From the NCBI GenBank assembly GCA_034002745.1, contig JAVEZY010000006.1, forward strand, positions 1 to 64,000: a DNA stretch of 64,000 nt, in the 5' to 3' direction. A program made the translations under genes and the position numbers. Shown one piece after another: positions 51,008 to 59,240 of this stretch. The DNA comes from JAITWN01 sp034002745. GTDB taxonomy: Bacteria > Pseudomonadota > Gammaproteobacteria > SZUA-140. Under the pieces are notes generated by a model. It was not told where the DNA came from and searched no databases. It worked only from the letters and a program-made list of their open reading frames with translations. Position 1 is the stretch's first letter. Every line of letters starts with the position of its first letter.

Positions 51008-51154
51008 GGGATTCTCCGATTCAGCCCCCCGGGGCTCAAGGTTACGCATGCCAGGACGCAAAAACCAAGCGTTGTTGCCCTTAGGGCTGGCACTCGGGCG
51101 CGGCCGGATACGGCGCAAACACACGACAACTGATGCACTACAGGTAATTCAGGA

Positions 51155-51841
51155 ATGAAGATGCAGACAAACGAGCGCAGCAATCACCGTCGAGTCTATG
51201 TCTGGGACCCGCTGGTAAGAATTTTCCATTGGAGCCTGCTGGGGCTGATCGCATTTTCCTGGTACGCAGGGACGGTCGGCGGAAACATGATGGAATACCA
51301 CATGTGGTCGGGCTATACGATGCTCACCCTGGTCCTGGTGCGCATCGCCTGGGGCTTCGTCGGCACCAGCTATGCGCGCTTCACCAGTTTCCTGCACGCC
51401 CCGCGCGCGATCATCACCGACCTGTTCACGCTGCATCGGCGCGAGAGTGGCGTGCGGGTCATCGGCCACACGCCGCTCGGCGGCATCAACATCGTCCTGC
51501 TGATCACCTGCCTGCTGGTTCAGGCTGGCACCGGCCTGTTCGCCAACGATGACATCTTTACCGAGGGACCGCTCTATGGCCTGGTTGGCAAGGATACCAG
51601 CGACTGGCTGACCATGATCCATCACTACAACTTCAACGCGCTGCTGACGCTTGCCGGACTGCACATCGTCGCAGTGTTCTATCACCTGCTTCACCGCCGC
51701 GAAAACCTCATCGCACCGATGTTCACCGGCTACAAAAAAGTGGCGGGCGCCCTTGCAGCGCCCGCCACTCCTTTCCGCCCCGCTCTGGCGCTGGCGCTGC
51801 TGGCCATCGTCGCGGGTGCCGTCTGGCTACTGGTGAACTGA
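51155..51841 (+). CDS. Cytochrome b561-type membrane protein
   Basis: 228 residues with a di-heme cytochrome b fold: VYVWDPLVRIFHWSLLGLIA (haem His), EYHMWSGYTMLTLVLVRIAW (haem His), GGINIVLLITCLLVQAGTGL, then LTMIHHYNFNALLTLAGLHI and VFYHLLHRRENLIAPMFTGY with the second His pair, and a last helix at the C terminus. Inner-membrane electron carrier, often paired with a c-type cytochrome. The gene ends base to base with the convergent cytochrome c' gene. Confidence 0.9.
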   Translation: MKMQTNERSNHRRVYVWDPLVRIFHWSLLGLIAFSWYAGTVGGNMMEYHMWSGYTMLTLVLVRIAWGFVGTSYARFTSFLHAPRAIITDLFTLHRRESGVRVIGHTPLGGINIVLLITCLLVQAGTGLFANDDIFTEGPLYGLVGKDTSDWLTMIHHYNFNALLTLAGLHIVAVFYHLLHRRENLIAPMFTGYKKVAGALAAPATPFRPALALALLAIVAGAVWLLVN

Positions 51842-52300
51842 TCAGCGACGCTTCTTGCGGAAGTCGTCGTGGCACGCCTTGCACGCCTTGCCGGTTTCGC
51901 CGACCTGCGCGCGGAAGGCATCGAAATCGCCTGACTGCGCGACTTCGGCCAGCTTGGCGCTCTGCTGCTGGAAGTTGGTCATGACCTTGTCGAAGTCCTG
52001 CGACTTGGACCAGACGTCAGGGAGAACCGCGGTTTCGCCAGCGTCGGAGCCACGCACGAAGGCATCAGGCGCGATCTTGCTCATGTCGGCCACGATGCCG
52101 GCGTTGCGCGCGGCGACCTGGCTGTCGAACGGCATGTCGCCCTTGGCCATCGCTCCGAGCGGCCCGAAGTACCAGCCGATCACCTTGTACACACCCTGCC
52201 GGAATTCGATGACGTCTTCGGGCTTGGGACCCTGCGCCATCGCCGGGAGGGCCGACAGCATCGAAGCCACCATTGCGGCGCACAGTACTACTCGTTTCAT
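51842..52300 (-). CDS. Cytochrome c' (class II cytochrome c)
   Basis: 152 residues with a Sec signal peptide (MKRVVLCAAMVASMLSALPA, cleavage near AMA-QGP). C-terminal haem site CKACHDDFRKK (Cys140, Cys143, His144) on the last helix of a four-helix bundle, typical for cytochrome c'. Periplasmic; family members bind NO and CO. AAGGAGA precedes the ATG. Its stop abuts that of the cytochrome b gene (TGATCA), and no terminator lies between them. Confidence 0.92.
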   Translation of the reverse strand: MKRVVLCAAMVASMLSALPAMAQGPKPEDVIEFRQGVYKVIGWYFGPLGAMAKGDMPFDSQVAARNAGIVADMSKIAPDAFVRGSDAGETAVLPDVWSKSQDFDKVMTNFQQQSAKLAEVAQSGDFDAFRAQVGETGKACKACHDDFRKKRR

Positions 52301-52573
52301 CGCGTCTCCTTGCTCGTTTCTGCATTCAGGAATGGGCTCCCTCCGGAGCCGCATTCAGTCTAGAGAGTTCGCGCGGACAGCGTCAAACCGCGAATACCTT
52401 ATATTTACAGGGGAAAATACCGCGTATCGCATATCGAGCGATATCCTGCGCCTGTGCCGCCCAGTGCGAACCGAGTCTATCGGCGGACCAGAAAACACCC
52501 CCACCGCGAGCCTCCCTCGCCGGATGCATCGCATCGAACGCGATGGATCGGGTCAATGAACCCCGGCATTCGA

Positions 52574-52602
52574 TTGACAGAAAGTGAATGATCGTTCATT
52601 CT
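52574..52602 (+). promoter_or_regulatory. RND operon promoter with TetR operator
   Basis: TTGACA (52574-52579), 17 bp, CATTCT as a weak -10. The spacer holds the palindrome GAATGATCGTTCATTC (52586-52601), 6-bp arms around TCGT, the typical shape of an AcrR/TetR-family operator. Binding there would block RNA polymerase. The repressor is probably the TetR protein encoded at the end of the operon. Confidence 0.7.
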
Positions 52603-52649
52603 TCTCCGACTTTCGTGCTCAGAAATCCCCAACCCAGAGTCTGCTTCCC

Positions 52650-53807
52650 ATGCGCAACCCGGTTCGTGTGAGTTCCCTCGTATCTCTTGCATTGGTCATT
52701 CTGCTCGCCGCCTGTGGCGGAGAACCCCCAGCGATGTCGCAACAGAGCGGGCCGGCGCCGGTAACGGTGGTGACGCTGGAAGCCCGGCCGGTGACCCTGA
52801 GCCGTGAACTTCCCGGCCGTACCAATTCCCTGCGCGTCGCCGAGGTGCGCCCCCAAGTAACCGGCATCGTCAGGGAGCGACTGTTCGAGGAAGGCGACCG
52901 GGTCAAGGCCGGACAGATCCTTTATCGTCTGGAGGACGACACCTACCGGGCCGATCTGAGCAGCGCGCGCGCCGCTCAGGCACGTGCCGAGGCAGCGGTC
53001 GAGCAGACACGCCTGCAGGCGAAGCGCGCCGAGGAACTGGTCACGGTCAAGGCCATCAGTCAACAGGACTACGAAACCGCCGTCGCCAACCTGCGCGTTG
53101 CCGAAGGTGATCTGGGCGTCGCCAAAGCCGCGGTCGAACGCAACGAAGTGCTGGTCGGCTATACCCGCATCACCTCTCCGATCGACGGAATCATCGGTCG
53201 GTCCATGGTCACCGAAGGCGCGCTGGTCACCGCCAACCAGGATTTGCCGCTGGCCACGGTGCAGCAGCTCGACCCCATCTATGTCGACGTCACCCAGTCG
53301 AGCAGCGAACTGCTGCAGCTGCGGCGCGCGCTCGACAGCGGTGCGGCGCGCGGCACCACCGCAGGCGCCCCCATCACCATTCTGCTCGAAGACGGCAGCC
53401 GTTACCCGCTCGAGGGCAAACTGACCTTCGCCGACGTCGCGGTCGACCCATCGACCGGCCGCTTCGCGCTGCGCGCCGTGGTGCCGAATCCCGAGCGGCT
53501 GCTGATGCCGGGCATGTACGTGCGCGCCGTGCTCACCAACATCACGCTTCCCGACGCACTGCTGGTACCCCAGCAGGGAGTAATGCGCGACCCCAAGGGC
53601 AATGCGATGGCGATGGTGGTCAGCCAGGAAGGCACCGCGCAGCGCCGCGAGGTGCAAGTCAGCCGCACCATCGGCGATCAGTGGCTGGTATCGGCCGGAC
53701 TTCAGCCCGGAGACCGGGTGATCGTCGCCGGACTGCAAAAGATCCAGGAAGGTGCGCCGGTCACGCCCACCGAGGCCGAGCCCGCAACCGCGCAACAGGC
53801 AGACTGA
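52650..53807 (+). CDS. RND efflux periplasmic adaptor (AcrA/MexA type)
   Basis: 385 residues. Lipoprotein signal MRNPVRVSSLVSLALVILLA with Cys22 (lipobox LAAC). Beta-barrel and lipoyl halves (LPGRTNSLRVAEVRPQVTGI, then GQILYRLEDDTYRADLSSA) flank a coiled-coil hairpin; YTRITSPIDGIIGRSMVTEG follows. Links the inner-membrane pump to an outer-membrane channel. Start chosen at ATG 52650 for the lipobox; the frame is open from 52584. 12 bp before the pump gene. Confidence 0.94.
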   Translation: MRNPVRVSSLVSLALVILLAACGGEPPAMSQQSGPAPVTVVTLEARPVTLSRELPGRTNSLRVAEVRPQVTGIVRERLFEEGDRVKAGQILYRLEDDTYRADLSSARAAQARAEAAVEQTRLQAKRAEELVTVKAISQQDYETAVANLRVAEGDLGVAKAAVERNEVLVGYTRITSPIDGIIGRSMVTEGALVTANQDLPLATVQQLDPIYVDVTQSSSELLQLRRALDSGAARGTTAGAPITILLEDGSRYPLEGKLTFADVAVDPSTGRFALRAVVPNPERLLMPGMYVRAVLTNITLPDALLVPQQGVMRDPKGNAMAMVVSQEGTAQRREVQVSRTIGDQWLVSAGLQPGDRVIVAGLQKIQEGAPVTPTEAEPATAQQAD

Positions 53808-53819
53808 CGGAGCGCCGCC

Positions 53820-56800
53820 ATGCCGCAATTCTTCATCGGCCGCCCGATCTTCGCCTGGGTCATCGCCATTCTCATCATGCTCGCGGGAGTGCTGTCGCTC
53901 ACCCGCCTGCCCGTGTCCATGTACCCGACCGTGGCGCCGCCCACGGTCACCATCAGCGCGACCTATCCCGGCGCGTCGGCAAAGGTGGTCGAGGACTCGG
54001 TCACCCAGGTCATCGAACAGAACATGAAGGGGCTCGATGGTCTGCTGTACATGTCGTCCAACAGCTCGGCCGACGGCAGCGCCTCCATCAGCCTCACCTT
54101 CGATAACGCAATCAATGCGGATATCGCGCAGGTGCAGGTGCAGAACAAGCTGCAGCTGGCGCTGCCCCTGCTGCCACAGGAAGTGCAGGCACAGGGCGTG
54201 AACGTCAACAAGGCCAGCACCGGCTTCCTCATGGTGGTCGGCTTCGTGTCCGAGGACGGACGGATGGCCAAGGACGACATCGCCGACTACGTCGCCGCCA
54301 ATCTGGTCGACCCGCTCAGCCGCGTGCCGGGCGTCGGCAACATTCGCGTGTTCGGGTCGCAGTACGCGATGCGCATCTGGCTCGATCCGGACAAGCTCGA
54401 CGGCTATGCACTGACGCCGAACGACATCATCGAAGCCATCGAGTCACAGAACCGGCAGGTTGCCGTGGGTCAGCTCGGCGCGACCCCGGCCGTGCCCGGA
54501 CAGCGACTGAACGCGACCATCATCGCCCAGGGCCGCCTCGAGAACCCCGAGCAGTTCAAGGACATCGTCGTGCGCAGCAATCCGGACGGCTCGGCGCTGC
54601 GGCTCGGCGATGTGGCGCGCGTGGAGCTCGGCGCGGAGTCCTACAACGTCATCACACGGCAGAACGGTCGCCCAGCCAGCGGTATCGCGATCATGATGGC
54701 CACGGGCGCCAATGCGCTCGAGACCGCGGCAGCCGTCGAGGAAGCTCTGGAGTCGATGCGAGCCGGATTCCCCACCGGCCTGACCTACGTCATTCCTTTC
54801 GAAACGACGCCCTTCGTGCGCACCGCGATCAAAAACGTGCTCACCGTGCTCGCCGAAGCGATTCTGCTCGTCTTCCTGGTCATGTTCCTCTTCCTGCAGA
54901 ACTTCCGCGCCACGCTGATCCCGACCATCGCGGTGCCGGTGGTACTGCTCGGCACCCTGGCGATCCTCAGCACGATGGGATATTCGATCAACATGCTGAC
55001 CATGTTCGCCATGGTGCTCGCCATCGGACTGCTGGTCGATGATGCCATCGTCGTGGTCGAGAACGTGGAACGCGTGATGAGCGAGGAAGGCCTGTCACCG
55101 CGTGAAGCGACGCGCAAATCCATGCGACAGATCACCGGAGCCCTGGTCGCGATCGGCATGGTGCTGTCGGCGGTGTTCGTGCCGATGGCATTCATGAGCG
55201 GATCGACAGGCGTCATCTATCGCCAGTTCTCGGTCACCATCGTCTCGGCGATGGCACTGTCGGTGCTGGTGGCGCTGATACTGACGCCGGCGCTGTGCGC
55301 AACCATGCTCAAGCCGCTCAACAAGGGCGAACATCACGGCGAGCGCGGCTTCTTCCGCTGGTTCAACCGCACCTATGACGCCGGCAGCAGCAGATATCAG
55401 GGCGTGGTGCGCTACATGCTCGCCCGCATGGGCCGCTTCCTGACAGTATTCATGCTGCTGTGCGGACTCACCGTGATCGGCTTCGTCAATCTGCCGAGCT
55501 CCTTCCTGCCGCCGGAGGATCAGGGCGTGCTGTTCTCCATGGTGCAGGCGCCGGTCGGCTCCACGCAGGAGCGGACCATGCAGTCCTTCGAGGAACTGGA
55601 ACACCACTTCCTGGTCGAACAGGGAGAGCTGGTGGAATCGGTTTTCACCGTGCAGGGATTCAGCTTCGGCGGCTCGGGGCAGAACACCGGCATGGCGTTC
55701 ATCAAACTGAAGGACTGGAGCGAACGCACCGAACCCGACACGTTCGCTTCCGCCGTGGCCGGACGCGCCATGGGGGCGCTCAGCCAGATCCGCGACGCCT
55801 TCGTGTTCGTGTTCGCGCCACCCCCCATGCCCGAGCTCGGCACTTCGGGTGGTTTCGTGTTCCACCTGAAGGATACCGGCAATTTCGGCCATGACGGCCT
55901 GATCGGCGCCCGCAACCAGCTCCTCGGCGCCGCGGCACAGAATCCGCTGCTTACCAATGTACGCCCGAACGGCCTCGAGGACACGCCACAGTTCCGGCTC
56001 CATGTGGACGTGGCCAAGGCAAGCGCGCTCGACCTGTCGATGGCCGACGTCAACAGCACGCTGCAGGCAGCCTGGGGCGGTCAGTACATCGACGACTTCA
56101 TCGATCGTGGCCGCGTCAAGCGCGTCTATATCCAGGCAGATGCGCCGTATCGCATGGTGCCGGAGGACTTTGCGCGCTGGTCGGTGAGAAACAACGAGGG
56201 CCGCATGGTGCCGCTCTCCGCCTTCGTCAGCTCGAGCTGGGACTATGGTTCGCCCCGCCTCGAACGCTACAACGGCATCTCCGCCGTGGAGATCAACGGC
56301 GAAGCCGCGCCCGGCGTCAGCTCGGGAGAAGCGATGGCGGAGATCGAGCGTCTGGTGGCTGAACTCCCGCAGGGCATCACCATGGAGTGGAGCGGCCTCT
56401 CCTATCAGGAGCGCCAGGCCGGCGCGCAGACGCCGTTGCTCTACGCTCTGTCGCTGCTGGTCGTGTTCCTCTGTCTGGCGGCGCTGTACGAGAGCTGGAC
56501 CATTCCGACAGCAGTCATGCTGGCCGCCCCGCTCGGCATCCTCGGCATCGTGCTCGCGACCACCTTGCGCGGACTCGAGCGCGACGTCTACTTCCAGGTG
56601 GCGATGCTGACCACGGTCGGACTGACCAGCAAGAACGCAATCATGATCATCGCCTTCGCGACCGACTACATGCAGCAGGGACGCGATGTGATCACGGCCA
56701 CCATGCAGGCCATACGGGACCGCCTGCGGCCCATCCTGATGACTTCGATCGCATTCGGCATGGGCGTCCTGCCGCTCGCCATCGCATCGGGTGCAGGTTC

Positions 56801-56963
56801 CGGCGCGCAGCACTCCATCGGTACCGGCGTGCTCGGCGGCATGATCTTCGGCGCGTTCCTCGGCCTGTTCTTCGTGCCTGTATTCTTTGTTGCCATCCAG
56901 CGCGTGTTCGGCCGGCGGCGGGCTGACCGCGCCGACGCCGCGGAGACCGAGACGCAGGCGTGA
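53820..56963 (+). CDS. RND multidrug efflux pump (AcrB/MexB type)
   Basis: 1047 residues, HAE1 family. Starts MPQFFIGRPIFAWVIAILIM, contains PTVAPPTVTISATYPGASAK, the twelve membrane helices, and helix 4 with VLAIGLLVDDAIVVVENVER, whose Asp pair is the proton relay; FLPPEDQGVLFSMVQAPVGS and GLTSKNAIMIIAFA are also typical. Exports drugs or lipophilic compounds with proton influx. No outer-membrane factor gene lies in this operon. Confidence 0.96.
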   Translation: MPQFFIGRPIFAWVIAILIMLAGVLSLTRLPVSMYPTVAPPTVTISATYPGASAKVVEDSVTQVIEQNMKGLDGLLYMSSNSSADGSASISLTFDNAINADIAQVQVQNKLQLALPLLPQEVQAQGVNVNKASTGFLMVVGFVSEDGRMAKDDIADYVAANLVDPLSRVPGVGNIRVFGSQYAMRIWLDPDKLDGYALTPNDIIEAIESQNRQVAVGQLGATPAVPGQRLNATIIAQGRLENPEQFKDIVVRSNPDGSALRLGDVARVELGAESYNVITRQNGRPASGIAIMMATGANALETAAAVEEALESMRAGFPTGLTYVIPFETTPFVRTAIKNVLTVLAEAILLVFLVMFLFLQNFRATLIPTIAVPVVLLGTLAILSTMGYSINMLTMFAMVLAIGLLVDDAIVVVENVERVMSEEGLSPREATRKSMRQITGALVAIGMVLSAVFVPMAFMSGSTGVIYRQFSVTIVSAMALSVLVALILTPALCATMLKPLNKGEHHGERGFFRWFNRTYDAGSSRYQGVVRYMLARMGRFLTVFMLLCGLTVIGFVNLPSSFLPPEDQGVLFSMVQAPVGSTQERTMQSFEELEHHFLVEQGELVESVFTVQGFSFGGSGQNTGMAFIKLKDWSERTEPDTFASAVAGRAMGALSQIRDAFVFVFAPPPMPELGTSGGFVFHLKDTGNFGHDGLIGARNQLLGAAAQNPLLTNVRPNGLEDTPQFRLHVDVAKASALDLSMADVNSTLQAAWGGQYIDDFIDRGRVKRVYIQADAPYRMVPEDFARWSVRNNEGRMVPLSAFVSSSWDYGSPRLERYNGISAVEINGEAAPGVSSGEAMAEIERLVAELPQGITMEWSGLSYQERQAGAQTPLLYALSLLVVFLCLAALYESWTIPTAVMLAAPLGILGIVLATTLRGLERDVYFQVAMLTTVGLTSKNAIMIIAFATDYMQQGRDVITATMQAIRDRLRPILMTSIAFGMGVLPLAIASGAGSGAQHSIGTGVLGGMIFGAFLGLFFVPVFFVAIQRVFGRRRADRADAAETETQA

Positions 56964-56980
56964 TCGGGGAGGATCGCAAC

Positions 56981-57622
56981 GTGGAGCCCTCCTCGCTGCG
57001 CCAGCAGGACCGCGCCGCGATGCAGCGCAACCGCATCCTCGGTGCGGCCCAGAGCTGCTTCATCGAATGCGGATTTCACGCCGCGAGCATGGCCGAGATC
57101 GCGGCCAGCGCCGGCATGAGCGCGGGATTGATCTACCGCTACTTCGAGAACAAGAACGCGATCATCCTCGCAATAATCGAACGACAGAACGAAGAGGTCC
57201 GGGCGGATATCGCCAGCCTGCGTTCCGCCTGCGATCTGGTGTCGCGTATCGTCGATCTCTTCGAGAGCTGGAAACGCCATGATCCCCGAGCCATGAATCC
57301 GGTCCTGTTCCTGGAGATGGCTGCCGAATCGAGTCGTGATGCGCAGATCGCGCGCGCTCTCGATGAGGCGCAGCGCGTACGCGGCGGGGACTTCGAAGCA
57401 TGGATCCGGCAAGCCGCCGCACAGGCAGGCTGGGACTTCTGTGATGAGGAGGTGCGCACCCGCGCCTTCGCGCTGCAATGCTTCATCGAAGGACTCACCG
57501 TACGCGCGGTGCGCGAGCCCGATGTCGACGAGGAGGTGCTCATCCAGAGCCTGAAGCTGTTCCTGCCGCATATCCTGCCCTTTCCGGCGAACCGAATTCC
57601 ACATAGAAAAGTGAAAAGTTGA
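56981..57622 (+). CDS. TetR/AcrR-family repressor of the RND operon
   Basis: 213 residues. N-terminal helix-turn-helix: ILGAAQSCFIECGFHAASMA, then EIAASAGMSAGLIYRYFENK. The C-terminal ligand domain is variable. GTG 56981 is preferred because GGGGAGGA lies 7 nt upstream; a GTG at 56960 overlaps the pump stop and is also in frame. The last codons (HRKVKS) are encoded by an intergenic repeat arm. Expected to bind the palindrome at 52586-52601. Confidence 0.93.
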   Translation: MEPSSLRQQDRAAMQRNRILGAAQSCFIECGFHAASMAEIAASAGMSAGLIYRYFENKNAIILAIIERQNEEVRADIASLRSACDLVSRIVDLFESWKRHDPRAMNPVLFLEMAAESSRDAQIARALDEAQRVRGGDFEAWIRQAAAQAGWDFCDEEVRTRAFALQCFIEGLTVRAVREPDVDEEVLIQSLKLFLPHILPFPANRIPHRKVKS

Positions 57623-57698
57623 AAGGAGAAAGTGAAAAGAGCGAAGATGAGGGATGGTCGCATACATGACCTCCTTTTCTTTCACTTCAAACTCTTTG
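57606..57698. repeat. Purine/pyrimidine inverted repeat at the end of tetR
   Basis: Purine arm 57606-57646 with AAAAGTGAAAAGTTGAAAGG, pyrimidine arm 57671-57698 with TTTCTTTCACTTCAAACTC. It shares GTGAAAAGTTGAAAA-like sequence with the arm at 38405-38431. The 5' arm provides the last six codons and the stop of the TetR gene. Confidence 0.55.
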
Positions 57699-57716
57699 CC
57701 GAGGACGGGAAATCCG

Positions 57717-58550
57717 ATGAGACCGAACCGAAGCCCGGTGACCGCGTGCGTCGCACTGCTGCTCTCCCTTGCCGTGTCAGTATCGGCAGCGGCCGCGCCG
57801 GATAACGAACACAAGCTGCGGACGATCATCGAAGGCGAGCACCGCAGCGAGGCCGATCGCGCCCGTGACGTCCATCGCCACCCGGTGGAAACGCTGCTGT
57901 GGATGGGGATTCGCGATGATATGACGGTGGTCGAGGTGACGCCGGGCGCGGGCTGGTACACCGACATTCTCGCGCCTTTCCTGCGCGACCATGGCCAGTA
58001 CTACGCCGCGGGATTCGACCCGGATTCCAGCGTCGGCTTCTTCCGCAACGCCGCGCTGAGGTTCCGGCAGAAGGTCGAAGCCGATCCGGCGCTTTACGGC
58101 GACGTGAAGATCACCGTGCTCGCGCCACCCGCCCACACCCGGATCGCGCCACCGGAGTCGGCTGACATGGTGCTCACCTTCCGCAACGTGCACAACTGGA
58201 TGGCGGCCGGGACCACCGAGGCGATTTTCGACGCCGTGTACCAGGCGCTGAAACCGGGAGGAATCCTGGGAATAGTGGAACATCGCGGCGATCCCGAGCG
58301 CCCCCAGGATCCGAAGGCGCGATTCGGTTACGTGAATGAGGAGTACGTGATCGCGCGGGCCGAAGCGGCTGGTTTCGAGTTCGTCGATCGTTCGGATATC
58401 AACGCCAATCCACGCGACACGAAAGATCATCCGGAGGGTGTATGGACCCTGCCACCCACGCTGCGGCTCGGCGATGATGACCGCGAGCGCTATCTTGCCA
58501 TCGGCGAGAGCGACCGCATGACGCTCAAATTCGTCAAGCCGCTGCGCTGA
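57717..58550 (+). CDS. Exported class I SAM-dependent methyltransferase-like protein
   Basis: 277 residues with a signal peptide (VTACVALLLSLAVSVSAAAA, cleavage before PDN). The body is a Rossmann methyltransferase: VVEVTPGAGWYTDILAPFLR replaces the usual GxGxG motif, DMVLTFRNVHNWMAAG and LGIVEHRGDPERPQ follow. The family is known from proteobacteria as a predicted periplasmic methyltransferase, which is odd because SAM is cytoplasmic. Start at ATG 57717 after GAGGACGGG. Confidence 0.85.
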   Translation: MRPNRSPVTACVALLLSLAVSVSAAAAPDNEHKLRTIIEGEHRSEADRARDVHRHPVETLLWMGIRDDMTVVEVTPGAGWYTDILAPFLRDHGQYYAAGFDPDSSVGFFRNAALRFRQKVEADPALYGDVKITVLAPPAHTRIAPPESADMVLTFRNVHNWMAAGTTEAIFDAVYQALKPGGILGIVEHRGDPERPQDPKARFGYVNEEYVIARAEAAGFEFVDRSDINANPRDTKDHPEGVWTLPPTLRLGDDDRERYLAIGESDRMTLKFVKPLR

Positions 58551-58554
58551 GGAA

Positions 58555-58583
58555 GGCGGCGCGGCGTCCGGCGCCGCGCCGCC
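58555..58583. terminator. GC hairpin between convergent genes
   Basis: Stem GGCGGCGCGGC/GCCGCGCCGCC (11 bp) with a 7-nt loop, placed 4 bp after the methyltransferase stop and 6 bp before the Hsp20 stop. Likely a two-way terminator or end-stabilising structure; no T tract. Confidence 0.55.
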
Positions 58584-58589
58584 CTGCAA

Positions 58590-59084
58590 TCATTCGATGG
58601 CGATGGAGCGCCGCTGCCGCGTCTCGGTTTTCGGCAGCACCAGCTCGAGCATTCCATCCTTGAACGTCGCACGGGCCTTTTCGCTATCCACGGTGGCAGG
58701 AAGCGGAATCGTCCGCGCAAACTCGCCACGCATCAACTCGGAACGGAAATAATTCTCCCGCTCCTCCTTGCTCTCCTGTCGTGTCGAGCCGCGTATCGAC
58801 ACCATGTCCTCCGTCACATCCACCTGCAGATCCTTACGCTCGACCCCTGGCAGCGCGGCCCGCACCTTGATCTCCTTGTCGCCGTCGATCACGTCGACCT
58901 GGGGCAGCTTGCCGAACGGCCGTTCCAGCGCAACGGGAAAGTCGCGGAACATGCCTGGCCAGCCACGCCCCCCCATGAACCGGTCCATCATCCGATCCAT
59001 CACCTCCCACAGATCGCCATCGGAGATGCGGTGTCCAAGCTGTTGTCCGCCTTTGGAAACCTCGATGTCACTGCTTTTCGCCAT
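58590..59084 (-). CDS. Small heat-shock protein Hsp20
   Basis: 164 residues. Alpha-crystallin domain: PQVDVIDGDKEIKVRAALPG, then VERKDLQVDVTEDMVSIRGS, FRSELMRGEFARTIPLPATV and ARATFKDGMLELVLPKTE. ATP-independent holdase chaperone. ATG 59084 has GAGGATG upstream. A more standard Hsp20 than the protein at 35348-35752. The 156 bp to the next gene hold no other feature I can support. Confidence 0.93.
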   Translation of the reverse strand: MAKSSDIEVSKGGQQLGHRISDGDLWEVMDRMMDRFMGGRGWPGMFRDFPVALERPFGKLPQVDVIDGDKEIKVRAALPGVERKDLQVDVTEDMVSIRGSTRQESKEERENYFRSELMRGEFARTIPLPATVDSEKARATFKDGMLELVLPKTETRQRRSIAIE

Positions 59085-59240
59085 GTCATCCTCCACACCG
59101 CTGTCAGAGACTGATTCTGCCTGCGCGCGGAAGCCGCGTCGGATCACCGCGGCGGCATCATCGGTACCATAACAAGCACCAAATACGGAGACAATCAGGG
59201 CGCATCCCACCTCCTCCGGCCGCGAACCGCGGCAATGGGC

